A stretch of 64,000 nt of DNA from Sphingomonas sp. S-NIH.Pt15_0812 (lineage in GTDB: Bacteria; Pseudomonadota; Alphaproteobacteria; Sphingomonadales; Sphingomonadaceae): NCBI RefSeq assembly GCF_003951315.1, contig NZ_QLJH01000009.1:62001-126000 (forward strand). Reading direction: 5' to 3'. The position numbers and the translations under genes were made by a program. Each line of letters begins with the position of its first letter. Position 1 is the first letter of the stretch. The notes below the pieces were generated by a model. The model was given only the letters and a program-made list of their open reading frames with translations, was not told where the DNA came from and searched no databases. Shown here piece after piece: positions 16,113-24,694 of this stretch.

Positions 16113-18761
16113 CTAATCTCCGTTGCGCTCCACTCCGCTTTTTAGGCTGATCCGATTGCCAAGGTGGCGGAAGGCGCGATCACGACAGGTGAGCAGGATG
16201 ACCTGCATCCGTGTTGCCGCCTCCGTCAGGATCTCGGTCATGAGGTCGAGGCGGGTGTCGTCTGAGTAGACAAGCGGGTCGTCCAGGATCAGCGATACTG
16301 GCATTCCCTGCTCGAGGAGCATGTCGGCGAAGGCAAGCCGGGTTAGAACCGCCAACTGCTCCTGCGTGCCCCTAGAGAGATCGCCGCAACTCTCGCCAAA
16401 TCCGCCCCGCGCAATCGACGCCAGGCCAAGGTCGTCACCAAAGCTGGGGTCAGCGCCCGGCAGCAGCCGCTCGATGTGCCGGCGTGCACGCCGCGCCACT
16501 GGCCCGACGAACGTCCGTGACGTCTCGGCGCGCGCGTTCTCCAACGTGTCGCGAAGCAGCTTCAGCGTTTCGGCTTCCTGCGTCACACGTGCCAGGTTGG
16601 CAGCTGCGGCTTCAGCCTCCTCACGCGCGACTGCGGCGCGTTCGGCCAGCCCCTTGCCGCCTTCCGCCTCGATCCGCGCCTCGAGCCCGGCAATCACCTT
16701 TTCTAGGTCGGTACGCTGGGCCCGGGCCACCTCGACCCGCTTGTCCACCAGTCCGATCTGCCGTTCGATCGTCACAACGTCGTGCGCCGTCGCCGCACGC
16801 TCGGCATCCTGCAGGTTGACGAGCGCTGCCGCCTCCTGCTGGCGCGCATCGCGCAAAGCATCGTCAAGCGAGGCCACCTCGGGCCTGGCTTCCAAGGTCG
16901 CAAGGTGTGCCGCAGCGTTCAGCGCATCCCGCTCGGCGCCAGCCTCCTGCACCATCAATGGAGCATTGCGCGCCTCCACTTCGCGCAACTGCTCGGATGC
17001 CACCGCATCGACACCTTCCGCCCTTGCAAGGGCCGTATCCGCCTCACCCGCTGCAATCGTCAATGCCTCGACATCGGCTTCTTCATCCCTCTCCGGCCCT
17101 TCCGCGCCTTCCTCCATTTCGGCAATGAAGAGCTTCAGGGCCGACGCACCCGCCTTGATCCCGAGCAGCGTCACGGCAGGCGTGATCCCGGCGATCCGCG
17201 CTTCAACCGTGCGAAGGTTGGCGACCGCGTCTCGCGCGGCCTGGTTACGAGCGCGAGCCGCAGCGACGCTCGCCACCCCGTGCTCGGCCAAGGCTGCATT
17301 CAGATCATCGGTCGCATTGGCGAGTACCGTTTCGGCGCCTTGCAGCCCGACCGGCGGACGGATGATCAGTTCGGCATCGCCCAGTCGAATGCGCGTCTCG
17401 CGAGACAACATCCGGTCTCCACGCTCCGCCACAGATCCGTCGATCATCAGGCCGCTGAGATCGCCGGCGAACTCGATCCGCGTCGCACCGGCATCCACGG
17501 CCGCCCGCGCCTTGTCCACGGTACGTTCACGTTCTTCGAGGGCCTTGATGACGGTGGTGGGGATCATCGCAGTCGCGAACTGGCGCGTCGCTTCGTATTC
17601 GGCCTCCAGCGCAACCAGCTCGACATATCGCTGTCGTGCCTCGCCAATTGCCCCCCGGCGCTCGCGCTCCGCAGCCCGTTTCCGAGCAGCGTCAAGTGCG
17701 GCGTGAGCGGTCCGCCGAGTGTCACGAGCACGAGTTAGCAGCTCACGGGCTGTCGTTGCTCGTTCCTGCGCGGCGGCCAGCTGCCCGACCAAGCCCGATC
17801 GACTATCCCGTGCCTTGTTCAGCGCCGTAGCCGTGTCGACGACAGCTTTGCGGGCGGTTGCGAGGCGTGATGCGAGATCCTCAAGGGCCCTGACACGATC
17901 GACAAGGCGGCCCTGCTCGGCGCGGCGTGTATCGAGCAGCTGAGCGGCAGAGCGCGCCACGTCGAGCTGGCCTACCAGCGCCCGACGCTGCTCAGCATCG
18001 GTGGTATCGGCAAGATCGCGATCGAGCACCTTCAGCCGCGCCCGCGCGGCCTCGACGTCGGAGAAGCCCTGCTCGAGTGCGGCAAGCCGAGTTGCCGCCT
18101 CGCTCGCGGCGCGTTGTGCTGCGTCATGCTCGTCGCGTGCCGCAGTCTGGCGACCGGTCGGCCGACCGCTGTTGGTCCAGTATTCCGCGTACTGGCTGTC
18201 GATGCGGGGACGCACGCGCTGGTAGGCGGCACCGCCCATGATCGTGCCAACCTCAGCTTCCAGCGTAGCGCGAACGCTGTCGCGCACGATCTCGCCCGGC
18301 GCCGTCACTTCAAGCGCCTGCGCCTGCCCGACCCACAGCAGGCCGAGTGCGCCGTGCGCGGCCGCATCGCCGCCCTGGCTGGTGTCGCGACGCGCACCGA
18401 GCAGTGCTTGCAGCTGCGCCTCGGCATCCTCGCCCTGCGCACGCCCGTTTGGTCCCCGAACCTCAACCGAAGCACTTTTCAGGAAGCGCTTGCTGACCGC
18501 CCACGCCTCACCTTTCGCCTCGAAGCCGATCTCGATCTGCGGGGCGACGGCCTCACCGTAAGGCGCATAGCTACGCGCAAGCCGGTTGGCAGTGTTGTGC
18601 CGGATGAAGAAGGCCGCGCGCATCGCTTCCAGCAGCGTCGACTTGCCGGTCTCGTTGGGCTCAATGATGACGTTGAGCCCATCGGTCAGCCCGTCGAGCA
18701 CGAAGGGATCGCGGTATTTGCGGAAGTTTGAAAGCGCGATGCGCCGGATCCGAAGGCTCAT
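16113..18761 (-). CDS. Rad50/SbcC-like SMC ATPase
   Basis: An 882-residue ATPase with an N-terminal P-loop EPNETGKST (34-42), two long coiled-coil regions very rich in Ala/Glu/Arg, a central globular region (about 400-470), and a C-terminal half with the signature DLSRGTQEQLAVLTRLAF followed by Walker B VSLILDDPLVYSDD. Unlike Rad50 and SbcC, no Cys-x-x-Cys hook is present between the coils, which fits the YhaN-like subgroup. It overlaps the nuclease gene upstream by 4 bases and must act with it on DNA ends. The P-loop has Glu-Pro where Gly-Pro is usual. A role in repair or anti-mobile-element defence is inference from the neighbourhood. Confidence 0.82.
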   Translation of the reverse strand: MSLRIRRIALSNFRKYRDPFVLDGLTDGLNVIIEPNETGKSTLLEAMRAAFFIRHNTANRLARSYAPYGEAVAPQIEIGFEAKGEAWAVSKRFLKSASVEVRGPNGRAQGEDAEAQLQALLGARRDTSQGGDAAAHGALGLLWVGQAQALEVTAPGEIVRDSVRATLEAEVGTIMGGAAYQRVRPRIDSQYAEYWTNSGRPTGRQTAARDEHDAAQRAASEAATRLAALEQGFSDVEAARARLKVLDRDLADTTDAEQRRALVGQLDVARSAAQLLDTRRAEQGRLVDRVRALEDLASRLATARKAVVDTATALNKARDSRSGLVGQLAAAQERATTARELLTRARDTRRTAHAALDAARKRAAERERRGAIGEARQRYVELVALEAEYEATRQFATAMIPTTVIKALEERERTVDKARAAVDAGATRIEFAGDLSGLMIDGSVAERGDRMLSRETRIRLGDAELIIRPPVGLQGAETVLANATDDLNAALAEHGVASVAAARARNQAARDAVANLRTVEARIAGITPAVTLLGIKAGASALKLFIAEMEEGAEGPERDEEADVEALTIAAGEADTALARAEGVDAVASEQLREVEARNAPLMVQEAGAERDALNAAAHLATLEARPEVASLDDALRDARQQEAAALVNLQDAERAATAHDVVTIERQIGLVDKRVEVARAQRTDLEKVIAGLEARIEAEGGKGLAERAAVAREEAEAAAANLARVTQEAETLKLLRDTLENARAETSRTFVGPVARRARRHIERLLPGADPSFGDDLGLASIARGGFGESCGDLSRGTQEQLAVLTRLAFADMLLEQGMPVSLILDDPLVYSDDTRLDLMTEILTEAATRMQVILLTCRDRAFRHLGNRISLKSGVERNGD

Positions 18762-19873
18762 GCCGCGTCCTGCCCACGCTGATGTTCCACGAACAGACGC
18801 TCGAGCGCCCGCCTGGCGATGGTGCCGTTGCTGCCACCAGCCTCGATCATACTCATCAGCTTGGCCGCGGCCGTGCCGATCATCCCCTCGACCTGCAGGT
18901 CTGCCAAGTCCTGGTCGCTTGGCCGACCGACGAGATCGTCGGCGGTGACCGCCAGATGGCGGAGGCGATGGCGCAGGTCATTGTCGAGGCGCGCAAGGAT
19001 TGCGATACGATCGGACAAACTGACGATCCCTGAGAGCGAGAGCTGCAAGAGGGTTGCCGATGGTTCGACTTGTGCAAGCAGCCGGTCACATTCGGCGGCA
19101 AAGCCCTCCGCGTCGGCGATCGTCCACGAACGCATCAGCCACTGGAACCTGCCGGTGCGGATCGGCGATACCGACGGCTCCGCCCCTGGCTCAAGCGTCA
19201 CGAGGAGCGCATAGCCCGGCTCGTCGCGCTGGAAGCGGTCGGTTTCCGGTGTGCCTGAGTACCAAGTGCGCGCATCGACCCGAAGGCTCCCGTGCCAGTC
19301 GCCGAGCGCGAGGTAGTCGAGGCCAGAGCGCTGAGCGCGATCAGGCGCAATCTGGTTCTGCGCCTCGCCGCGCGACGAGAAGTCGCGGATCGAGCCGTGA
19401 GCGAGACCGATGCGCAAGTTCGCGCCTGGCGTCTCCATCGTGTCGAACAGCGCGGTTGGATCGTCGGGATTGTGCCGGTGGGTTAGCGGTGCCGGCAGCA
19501 GCCACTGCCCGGGCTCCAACTCGCGCGGCACCGGCTCGGCGAGGATGCGGATATTGGCGGCGCCCTTGGCGCGGACACGATGCCACAAGCCGCTATTGCG
19601 TGCGAAGTCGTGGTTGCCGGGCAACAACCACCAGGTACAGGCATAGCGCTGCATCCGCGATACCGCCTGCACGATCACGCGGTCTTCTGGTCCTTCGGTA
19701 TCGAACACATCGCCGGCGACCAGTACGTGCCTGACGTCATGCTCCGCTGCCGCCTTGCCGATCGCGTCTATCGCGTCGAACCGGGCTTCGCTGAGGGCAG
19801 CGCGCACGTCGCTGTCGAAGCGGCCGTATGGCTTGCCGAGTTGCCAGTCTGCTGTGTGGATCAGGCGTAGCAT
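18758..19873 (-). CDS. Mre11/SbcD-like DNA exonuclease
   Basis: A 371-residue metallophosphoesterase with the Mre11 metal motifs in order: HTADWQLG (6-13), GDVFDTEG (near 54), GNHDFAR (near 86), LAHGSIRDF (near 157) and LGDWHG (near 189). The C-terminal about 150 residues should contact the ATPase. SbcD/YhaO-type proteins cut DNA ends or hairpins together with an SMC ATPase, and the partner gene follows with a 4-base overlap. It lies between the RloC-like gene and a toxin-antitoxin pair, so a defence or maintenance role is plausible. The start codon ATG at 19873 has no strong ribosome-binding site but fits the family N-terminus exactly. Confidence 0.85.
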   Translation of the reverse strand: MLRLIHTADWQLGKPYGRFDSDVRAALSEARFDAIDAIGKAAAEHDVRHVLVAGDVFDTEGPEDRVIVQAVSRMQRYACTWWLLPGNHDFARNSGLWHRVRAKGAANIRILAEPVPRELEPGQWLLPAPLTHRHNPDDPTALFDTMETPGANLRIGLAHGSIRDFSSRGEAQNQIAPDRAQRSGLDYLALGDWHGSLRVDARTWYSGTPETDRFQRDEPGYALLVTLEPGAEPSVSPIRTGRFQWLMRSWTIADAEGFAAECDRLLAQVEPSATLLQLSLSGIVSLSDRIAILARLDNDLRHRLRHLAVTADDLVGRPSDQDLADLQVEGMIGTAAAKLMSMIEAGGSNGTIARRALERLFVEHQRGQDAA

Positions 19874-19951
19874 CGAAACCTTCTGGCGGTGTGGGCCATG
19901 GCAGTCGAGCCGAGCCCCCTACCCGCTCCCCTAACCCTTGACCGTGCGAAG

Positions 19952-20338
19952 TCAGCGGATCGCGACAACCTTGACCTCGACGGCGTCGGCGATCTTCTTC
20001 CAGTTCTGGTCGCTGGTCCATGCGGGCAGACCGTCGCGCCGCGCGAGTGCCAGGCAGAAACGGTCACCAAGGCTGAGCCCCACCTCGGCTGTTGCCGTCC
20101 GCAACCGCCCGGCAATCTGCGCGAGCGCCTTGTCGGCCGGCACGACCGTCAGCGGCAACGGATCGAGCATCGCATCGACTTCGCGCTCGGGCATGCCGGC
20201 ATGGACGAAGTGGCTGACGACCTCGGCATAGTTGACGCTGCTCACACGCGCCCCACCGATCTCCGCCGCGACCTTTGCCGCGCCGCGTTCGCCCTTGAGC
20301 ATGGCAATGATCGCAGACGCGTCCAGCACCACGCTCAT
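19952..20338 (-). CDS. PIN-domain toxin, VapC type
   Basis: A 128-residue PIN ribonuclease. Acidic residues expected for the metal site are visible in VVLDASA (Asp6), NYAEVV (Glu near 39), LGDRFCLAL (Asp near 93) and WTSDQNW (Asp near 110). VapC toxins cleave tRNA or rRNA and are held inactive by the cognate antitoxin. The start overlaps the antitoxin stop by 4 bases. It is paralogous to the toxin at 50230-50616: same length and the same LGDRxCLALA and EWKK/NWKK landmarks, but clearly diverged in between. The pair probably stabilises this replicon or island. Confidence 0.85.
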   Translation of the reverse strand: MSVVLDASAIIAMLKGERGAAKVAAEIGGARVSSVNYAEVVSHFVHAGMPEREVDAMLDPLPLTVVPADKALAQIAGRLRTATAEVGLSLGDRFCLALARRDGLPAWTSDQNWKKIADAVEVKVVAIR

Positions 20339-20580
20339 TCGCCGCTCTCCTCCCGACGTCGGGCAAGAAATGCGTCCACGGATGCGTCAGGGTTACCGCC
20401 GGTGTATTGCTTGGCCAGAACCTGGGCGCGTGCCACAGCCTGGCCTGCCGTCCGCAACACCACGCCGTCCTCCGTCTCGTCGAGATAGACTGCGCCACCG
20501 CCACTCAGGCCAAGGCGCTTCCGGACGTCCGCCGGCAGACTCATGCGCCCGTTAGGCGTAATGTTAATTTGCAAGGTCAT
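20335..20580 (-). CDS. AbrB-type antitoxin
   Basis: An 81-residue SpoVT/AbrB-fold antitoxin: ITPNGRMSLPADVRKRLGL (7-25) is the swapped-hairpin DNA-binding domain, followed by a C-terminal tail (DAFLARRREESGE) that should wrap the PIN toxin. It heads the operon and likely represses it. Upstream lie two dyads (20614-20653 and 20675-20692) that are candidate operators. It is related to the antitoxin at 49940-50233 (SNGRMVLPASVRKAMGL). The start ATG lacks a strong purine site. Confidence 0.83.
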   Translation of the reverse strand: MTLQINITPNGRMSLPADVRKRLGLSGGGAVYLDETEDGVVLRTAGQAVARAQVLAKQYTGGNPDASVDAFLARRREESGE

Positions 20581-20613
20581 GTTAGCACACTAGCCTTGAT
20601 GTACCACGGTGAC

Positions 20614-20692
20614 GCAACATAGCTGAAGCGTTCACACATGACAACTATGTTGCTATTACGCCCTTTCATATTTTAATGTCACAAATGACATT
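20614..20692. promoter_or_regulatory. two inverted repeats upstream of the toxin-antitoxin operon
   Basis: GCAACATAG (20614-20622) is matched by CTATGTTGC (20645-20653). A second perfect dyad AATGTCA-CAAA-TGACATT spans 20675-20692. Both lie within about 110 bases upstream of the antitoxin start in AT-rich DNA and are plausible autoregulatory operators. No -10/-35 was fixed. The rest of 20693-20998 holds the res-like remnant and no gene. Confidence 0.4.
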
Positions 20693-20745
20693 GCGTGCCA
20701 TACCGCTACGATCCTGCCAATTGTGGATATTCGCCGGTTCCTTTT

Positions 20746-20819
20746 GGGTATACCCTTGGATTACCTCACAGTGCCGGTCCCTTTTCCGTAAGGAATCGAT
20801 TTAAAAAAACCGACATGAA
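20746..20819 (+). repeat. res-like remnant, copy A
   Basis: This stretch resembles 50772-50846, which lies just ahead of a serine recombinase fragment. Shared blocks in the same order are ATACCCTT, GCCGGTCC/GCCAGTCC, TTTTCCGT and GATTT followed by an A-run. The second copy's position suggests the recombination site (res) of a resolvase. Here no recombinase coding sequence follows. It probably marks an old transposon or resolution boundary beside the toxin-antitoxin pair. Confidence 0.4.
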
Positions 20820-20998
20820 TTTGGGACCTGTTCTTTTTTGATTCTAGATGTATCGAAGACCATCGAGCACCTACCCAACTAAGACCGGCGCATCGCGGCC
20901 GACCGTGCTGCCAATCGCACCGTCACCGGCATCCTCTCCAAGGGTCGATGCAGCGAACACCCGCACCGTCTGGCTGATCGTCGCTCTTGAAAGGGCGT

Positions 20999-21757
20999 CT
21001 AATCACGTGTTGTGAGCGGGCGGGCCGTCGCGATGCTCGACAGATCGGTCGCCGTGTCGATCGGCGTGCCCGCTTCCTTGCGTTCGGAATAGCGGTCGAC
21101 GAGCTGGGCGGCGTGCGGGCGCAGCAGTACCGTGAACCGCACCAGTTCTTCCATCACGTCCACAATCCGGTCATAGTAGCTCGACGGCTTCATCCGCCCG
21201 GCGTCATCGAACTCGTTGAACGCCTTGGCGACGCTCGACTGGTTCGGGATGGTCAGCATCCGCATCCAGCGGCCCAGCACGCGCAGCGTGTTGACGCTGT
21301 TGAACGACTGCGATCCGGCCGACACCTGCATGACCGCCAGCGTGCGCCCCTGCGTCGGGCGCATCCCGCCCATCGACAGCGGCAAATGGTCGATCTGCAA
21401 CTTCATGATGCCGGTGATCTGCCCGTGACGTTCAGGGCTGCACCACACCTGACCCTCCGACCATAGAGACAATTCGCGCAGCTCGTGGACGGCCGGATGG
21501 TCGTCGCCGGCATGTTGGTCGGGCAGCGGCAGGGTCGATGGATCGAAGATGCGCGTTTCGCAGCCGAATAACCGGAGCAGGCGCGCCGCTTCCTCGACGC
21601 ACAGCCGGGAAAATGATCGCTCACGCAGCGACCCGTAGAGCAGGAGGATACGCGGTGCGGGATCGAGCGGGCCAAGCCCCAGCGCTGGCCGCCGGATGAC
21701 ATAGGCGGGATCAAGCGCCGGCAGGGTATCGGATTCAGTGAGGGTGCGGAGCGGCAT
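20999..21757 (-). CDS. arsH: ArsH NADPH-dependent flavin oxidoreductase
   Basis: A 252-residue flavodoxin-like protein. The FMN-binding loop [11 protein letters not shown] (near 41-51) and the later [17 protein letters not shown] and [20 protein letters not shown] are typical of ArsH. Family members oxidise trivalent organoarsenicals (methylarsenite) to less toxic pentavalent forms and reduce quinones or dyes. I set the start at 21757 because the family N-terminus begins near there; a longer frame to 21925 overlaps the preceding gene. It is the last gene of the ars operon, 19 bases after the YnfA-like gene. Confidence 0.9.
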   Translation of the reverse strand: MPLRTLTESDTLPALDPAYVIRRPALGLGPLDPAPRILLLYGSLRERSFSRLCVEEAARLLRLFGCETRIFDPSTLPLPDQHAGDDHPAVHELRELSLWSEGQVWCSPERHGQITGIMKLQIDHLPLSMGGMRPTQGRTLAVMQVSAGSQSFNSVNTLRVLGRWMRMLTIPNQSSVAKAFNEFDDAGRMKPSSYYDRIVDVMEELVRFTVLLRPHAAQLVDRYSERKEAGTPIDTATDLSSIATARPLTTRD

Positions 21758-21776
21758 CAAGAGGCTTTCACTATCG

Positions 21777-22100
21777 TCATGCTCCCCTCGGGCCGAGCAG
21801 GATGACGCAGGTTCCGACAAGGCACAGGGCGGCACCGCCCACGTCCCATCGATCGGGCCGAACGCCCTCGACGCTCCATAGCCACAGCAATGACGCGCAG
21901 ATGTAGATACCTCCATAGGCCGCATAGGCCCGGCCTGCCGCGTCGCTTTCCACCCGGGTCAGGAGCCATGCGAACAGGATCAGCGAGACAATACCGGGTG
22001 CCAGCCACACGGGCGACTTTCCCATGCGTAGCCAGGCCCAGAAGGCGAAGCATCCGGCGATCTCCGCGAGCGCCGCGCCGGTGTAGATCAGTGCCGTCAT
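21777..22100 (-). CDS. YnfA (UPF0060) family membrane protein
   Basis: A 107-residue protein with four hydrophobic helices, matching the YnfA/UPF0060 family: the N-terminal [17 protein letters not shown] and the central [20 protein letters not shown] are its landmarks. YnfA proteins are small SMR-like transporters. Here the gene starts inside the arsB stop (4-base overlap) and precedes arsH, so it is part of the ars transcript. Its arsenic role is unproven. Upstream in-frame codons to 22433 lie within arsB and are not used. Confidence 0.85.
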   Translation of the reverse strand: MTALIYTGAALAEIAGCFAFWAWLRMGKSPVWLAPGIVSLILFAWLLTRVESDAAGRAYAAYGGIYICASLLWLWSVEGVRPDRWDVGGAALCLVGTCVILLGPRGA

Positions 22101-23383
22101 CGGATCGTGATCCTCAATGCCAGCGCCGCGAGCGTGATGAGCAGGACCGGCACGGTTAGCGTGACGCCCACCCGGAAGTAATAGCCCCATCCGATCCGAA
22201 CGCCCTTCTGGCCGAGGACGTGGAGCCAGAGCAGCGTTGCAAGCGACCCGATCGGTGTCAGCTTTGGGCCGAGATCGCATCCTATCACGTTGGCGTAGAT
22301 CATCGCTTCCTTGATCGCGCCAGTGGCGTGGGTAGCGTCGATCGAGAGCGCGCCCACCAGCACGGTCGGCATGTTGTTCATCACCGACGACAGGACCGCC
22401 GCGATGACGCCCGTACCCAGCGCCGCACCCCATTCGCCGCCTTGCGCGGTACGATCGAGCAGCGCCGCCAGATGGTCGGTCAGGCCGGCGTTCCGCAGGC
22501 CATAGACGACAAGATACATGCCGAGCGAGAAGATCACGACCTGCCAGGGCGCGCCGCGCAGCACCTTGGCCGTTGGGATCACATGGCCCCGCCCCGCGAT
22601 CACCAGCAGCAGGATCGCGCCGGCAGCGGCCACGGCGCTGACCGGCACGCCGAGCGGTTCAAGCAGGAAGAAGCCGGCGAGCAGCAGCGCCAGCACGATC
22701 CAGCCCGCGCGGAACGTCGCGGCATCGCGGATCGCGTCACGCGGCGCGCGCAGCGCCCCCACGTCATAGTCCGCCGGTATGTCGCGCCGGAAGAACAGCA
22801 ACAGCGCGCCCAGCGTGGCCGCGATCGACACCAGATCGACCGGCACCATCACGGCTGCATATTCGCCGAACCCGATCTTGAAGAAGTCGGCCGACACGAT
22901 GTTGACGAGGTTCGACACGACCAGCGGCAGGCTGGCAGTGTCGGCGATGAACCCGGCCGCCATGACGAACGCCAGCGTCGCCTTGTCCTTGAACCCCAGC
23001 GCCCGCAACATGGCGATGACGATCGGCGTCAGGATCAGCGCCGCGCCGTCGTTGGCGAACAGCGCCGACACCGCCGCGCCGAGCAGCACGATCAGGACGA
23101 ACAGCCGGCGACCGTGCCCTCTGCCCCAGCGGGCGACGTGGAGCGCCGCCCATTCAAAGAACCCGGCTTCATCGAGTAGTAGGCTGATGACGATGATCGC
23201 GACGAACGCGGCCGTCGCGTTCCAGACGATGCCCCACACCACCGGCACATCGGAGAGCGTGACGACGCCCGCGAGCAGTGCCACGACGGCCCCGCCCATC
23301 GCGCTCCATCCGATCCCGAGTCCCTTGAGTTGCCAGATGACGAGCGCGATCGTCGCGACGAAGATCAGGACGGCAAGGAGCAT
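22097..23383 (-). CDS. arsB: ArsB arsenite efflux transporter
   Basis: A 428-residue, about 12-helix transporter of the ArsB/NhaD ion-transporter family. Diagnostic stretches are [30 protein letters not shown] and [15 protein letters not shown]. It exports As(OH)3 (and antimonite) across the inner membrane driven by the proton gradient. It starts one base into the arsC stop (TGATG) and overlaps ynfA by 4 bases, so the operon is tightly coupled. No arsA ATPase is present, so it should work as a secondary carrier. Confidence 0.93.
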   Translation of the reverse strand: MLLAVLIFVATIALVIWQLKGLGIGWSAMGGAVVALLAGVVTLSDVPVVWGIVWNATAAFVAIIVISLLLDEAGFFEWAALHVARWGRGHGRRLFVLIVLLGAAVSALFANDGAALILTPIVIAMLRALGFKDKATLAFVMAAGFIADTASLPLVVSNLVNIVSADFFKIGFGEYAAVMVPVDLVSIAATLGALLLFFRRDIPADYDVGALRAPRDAIRDAATFRAGWIVLALLLAGFFLLEPLGVPVSAVAAAGAILLLVIAGRGHVIPTAKVLRGAPWQVVIFSLGMYLVVYGLRNAGLTDHLAALLDRTAQGGEWGAALGTGVIAAVLSSVMNNMPTVLVGALSIDATHATGAIKEAMIYANVIGCDLGPKLTPIGSLATLLWLHVLGQKGVRIGWGYYFRVGVTLTVPVLLITLAALALRITIR

Positions 23384-23811
23384 CAGGCGACGCGCTGGCC
23401 CGAGGCATCGACCACTTGCTCGCCGTCTTCCTTTGCAAATGCGCCGAGCTGATCGCTCGGCAGCAGATCGAGCACGGCTTCGGACGGCCGACAGAGCTTC
23501 ACGCCGAGTGGCGAGACGACCAGCGGCCGGTTGATGAGGATCGGATGCGCCATCATCGCGTCCACCAGCGCGTCGTCGGACAGCGACGTGTCGCCCAGGC
23601 CCAGCTCGGCATAGGGCGTCCCCTTCTCGCGCAGCAGCTCGCGGGGCGTCATGCCGGCTCGGTCAATCAACTCGACCAGCAGCGCGTGTGTGGGCGGGGT
23701 TTTCAGATACTCGACCACATGCGGCTCGATGCCGGCATTGCGGATCATCGCCAGCGTGTTGCGCGACGTGCCGCACTCGGGATTGTGGTAGATGACGATA
23801 TCGACGGCCAC
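23383..23811 (-). CDS. arsC: ArsC arsenate reductase (glutaredoxin-linked)
   Basis: A 142-residue ArsC of the E. coli plasmid R773 type: catalytic Cys in [12 protein letters not shown] (near residue 13), and [17 protein letters not shown] with the arsenate-binding arginines. It reduces arsenate to arsenite with glutaredoxin and glutathione, feeding ArsB. I choose a GTG start at 23811, preceded by AAAGGACG; upstream in-frame codons overlap arsR and are not family-like. It follows arsR by 11 bases. Confidence 0.92.
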   Translation of the reverse strand: MAVDIVIYHNPECGTSRNTLAMIRNAGIEPHVVEYLKTPPTHALLVELIDRAGMTPRELLREKGTPYAELGLGDTSLSDDALVDAMMAHPILINRPLVVSPLGVKLCRPSEAVLDLLPSDQLGAFAKEDGEQVVDASGQRVA

Positions 23812-23822
23812 AGGACGTCCTT

Positions 23823-24155
23823 TCAGCAGCAGGGGGTGAGTTCGGCGACGAGCGGCGCGCACAGCGCCGCATTGCCGGCGCAGCAATCCTTGACGAGGAA
23901 CAGCGTCAGCGCGCGCAGGCCGTCCAGATCGGCACGGTAGATGATTGAGCGGCTATGCCGTTCGGAGCGGACCAAGCCGGCGCGCGCGAGGATGCCAAGA
24001 TGCGCCGACATGGTGTTTTGCGGCACGTCGAGCTGGCGGGCGATATCGCCTGCGGCCATGCCGTCCGGCTCGTGACGCACCAGCAGGCGGAACACGTCGA
24101 GGCGCGTCCCTTGAGCGAGCGCGCCCAGCGCCACTATGGCAGATTGGTTTTCCAT
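23823..24155 (-). CDS. arsR: ArsR-family As(III)-responsive repressor
   Basis: A 110-residue winged-helix repressor: ALAQGTRLDVFRLLV (12-26), recognition helix PQNTMSAHLGILARAGLV (about 45-62). Cysteines sit in the C-terminal half (VKDCCAGNAALC and the terminal CC), like the ArsR subgroup that senses As(III) through C-terminal cysteines rather than the CxC of the R773 type. It heads the operon and should repress it through the dyad that overlaps its own start. Release by As(III) or Sb(III) is expected. Confidence 0.9.
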   Translation of the reverse strand: MENQSAIVALGALAQGTRLDVFRLLVRHEPDGMAAGDIARQLDVPQNTMSAHLGILARAGLVRSERHSRSIIYRADLDGLRALTLFLVKDCCAGNAALCAPLVAELTPCC

Positions 24156-24178
24156 ACATCCAGCATAGTGGATATATG
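24153..24178. promoter_or_regulatory. ArsR operator candidate
   Basis: A 10-6-10 dyad, CATACATCCA-GCATAG-TGGATATATG on the + strand, with 9 of 10 arm pairs matching. It includes the arsR start codon. The ATCCA/TGGAT arms suit an ArsR-family site. Because it overlaps the ATG, the message may have a very short leader or none. A -10-like TATAT is inside the dyad. Confidence 0.55.
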
Positions 24179-24218
24179 GCTCTGGTCCAGTGTTATGCCT
24201 TTAACAGGTCACAGCAAC

Positions 24219-24623
24219 TTAGGTGCTTGGAGCCAAGGCTTCGATGATCCGGCAGTCGGCGACGGTGTTGCGGCTACAGGAATCGATCAGCGCATCCAGT
24301 TCGCCGGCCAACGCCGTCAGGTCGGCGATCTTGTGGGTGATCGCATCGCGGTGCTGGTTGGCGATGACGTCGACAGCCATGCAGGATTGGTCGCGCCGGT
24401 CGGCAAGCCCCATCAATTCCCGCACCTGGTCGATCGAGAAGCCGAGGTCGCGCGCGCGCCGAATGAAGGACAGGCGGCGGAGATGCGCGGCGTCATAGGT
24501 CCGGTAGTTCGAGGCCGATCGCGCCGGTGCCGGCAGCAGGCCGATCTGCTCGTAATAGCGGATCGTCTCGACCTTGGTGCCGGTCGCCCCGGCCAATTTT
24601 CCGATCGTCAGTTGGCCGGACAT
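24219..24623 (-). CDS. MerR-family regulator, CadR/ZntR type
   Basis: A 134-residue MerR protein: HTH and wing LTIGKLAGATGTKVETIRYY (5-24), dimerisation helix near 75-110, and metal-site cysteines at QSC (near 79), DSC (near 114) and DCRIIEAL (near 122). The three-cysteine pattern fits Cd/Pb/Zn sensors of the CadR/PbrR/ZntR branch. It is divergent from the CDF transporter gene and the Czc operon, across a 71-base gap carrying a MerR-type promoter. I choose the ATG at 24623; an in-frame extension to 24656 would run through the operator. Confidence 0.88.
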   Translation of the reverse strand: MSGQLTIGKLAGATGTKVETIRYYEQIGLLPAPARSASNYRTYDAAHLRRLSFIRRARDLGFSIDQVRELMGLADRRDQSCMAVDVIANQHRDAITHKIADLTALAGELDALIDSCSRNTVADCRIIEALAPST

Positions 24624-24628
24624 GGCGC

Positions 24629-24659
24629 TTGACCCTCTAGTGACTAGAGGGTGCATATA
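24629..24659 (+). promoter_or_regulatory. MerR-type promoter and operator for the CDF/Czc genes
   Basis: TTGACC (-35, 24629-24634) is followed by the perfect dyad CCCTCTAG-TGA-CTAGAGGG (24633-24651) and a -10 candidate CATATA (24654-24659). The spacer is 19 bases, the overlong spacing that MerR activators correct by twisting DNA. It drives the + strand genes starting at 24695 and probably also governs the divergent regulator. Confidence 0.72.
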
Positions 24660-24694
24660 GGCTGCCGGATCGATTCTATCGAGGTGGCGGAAAC

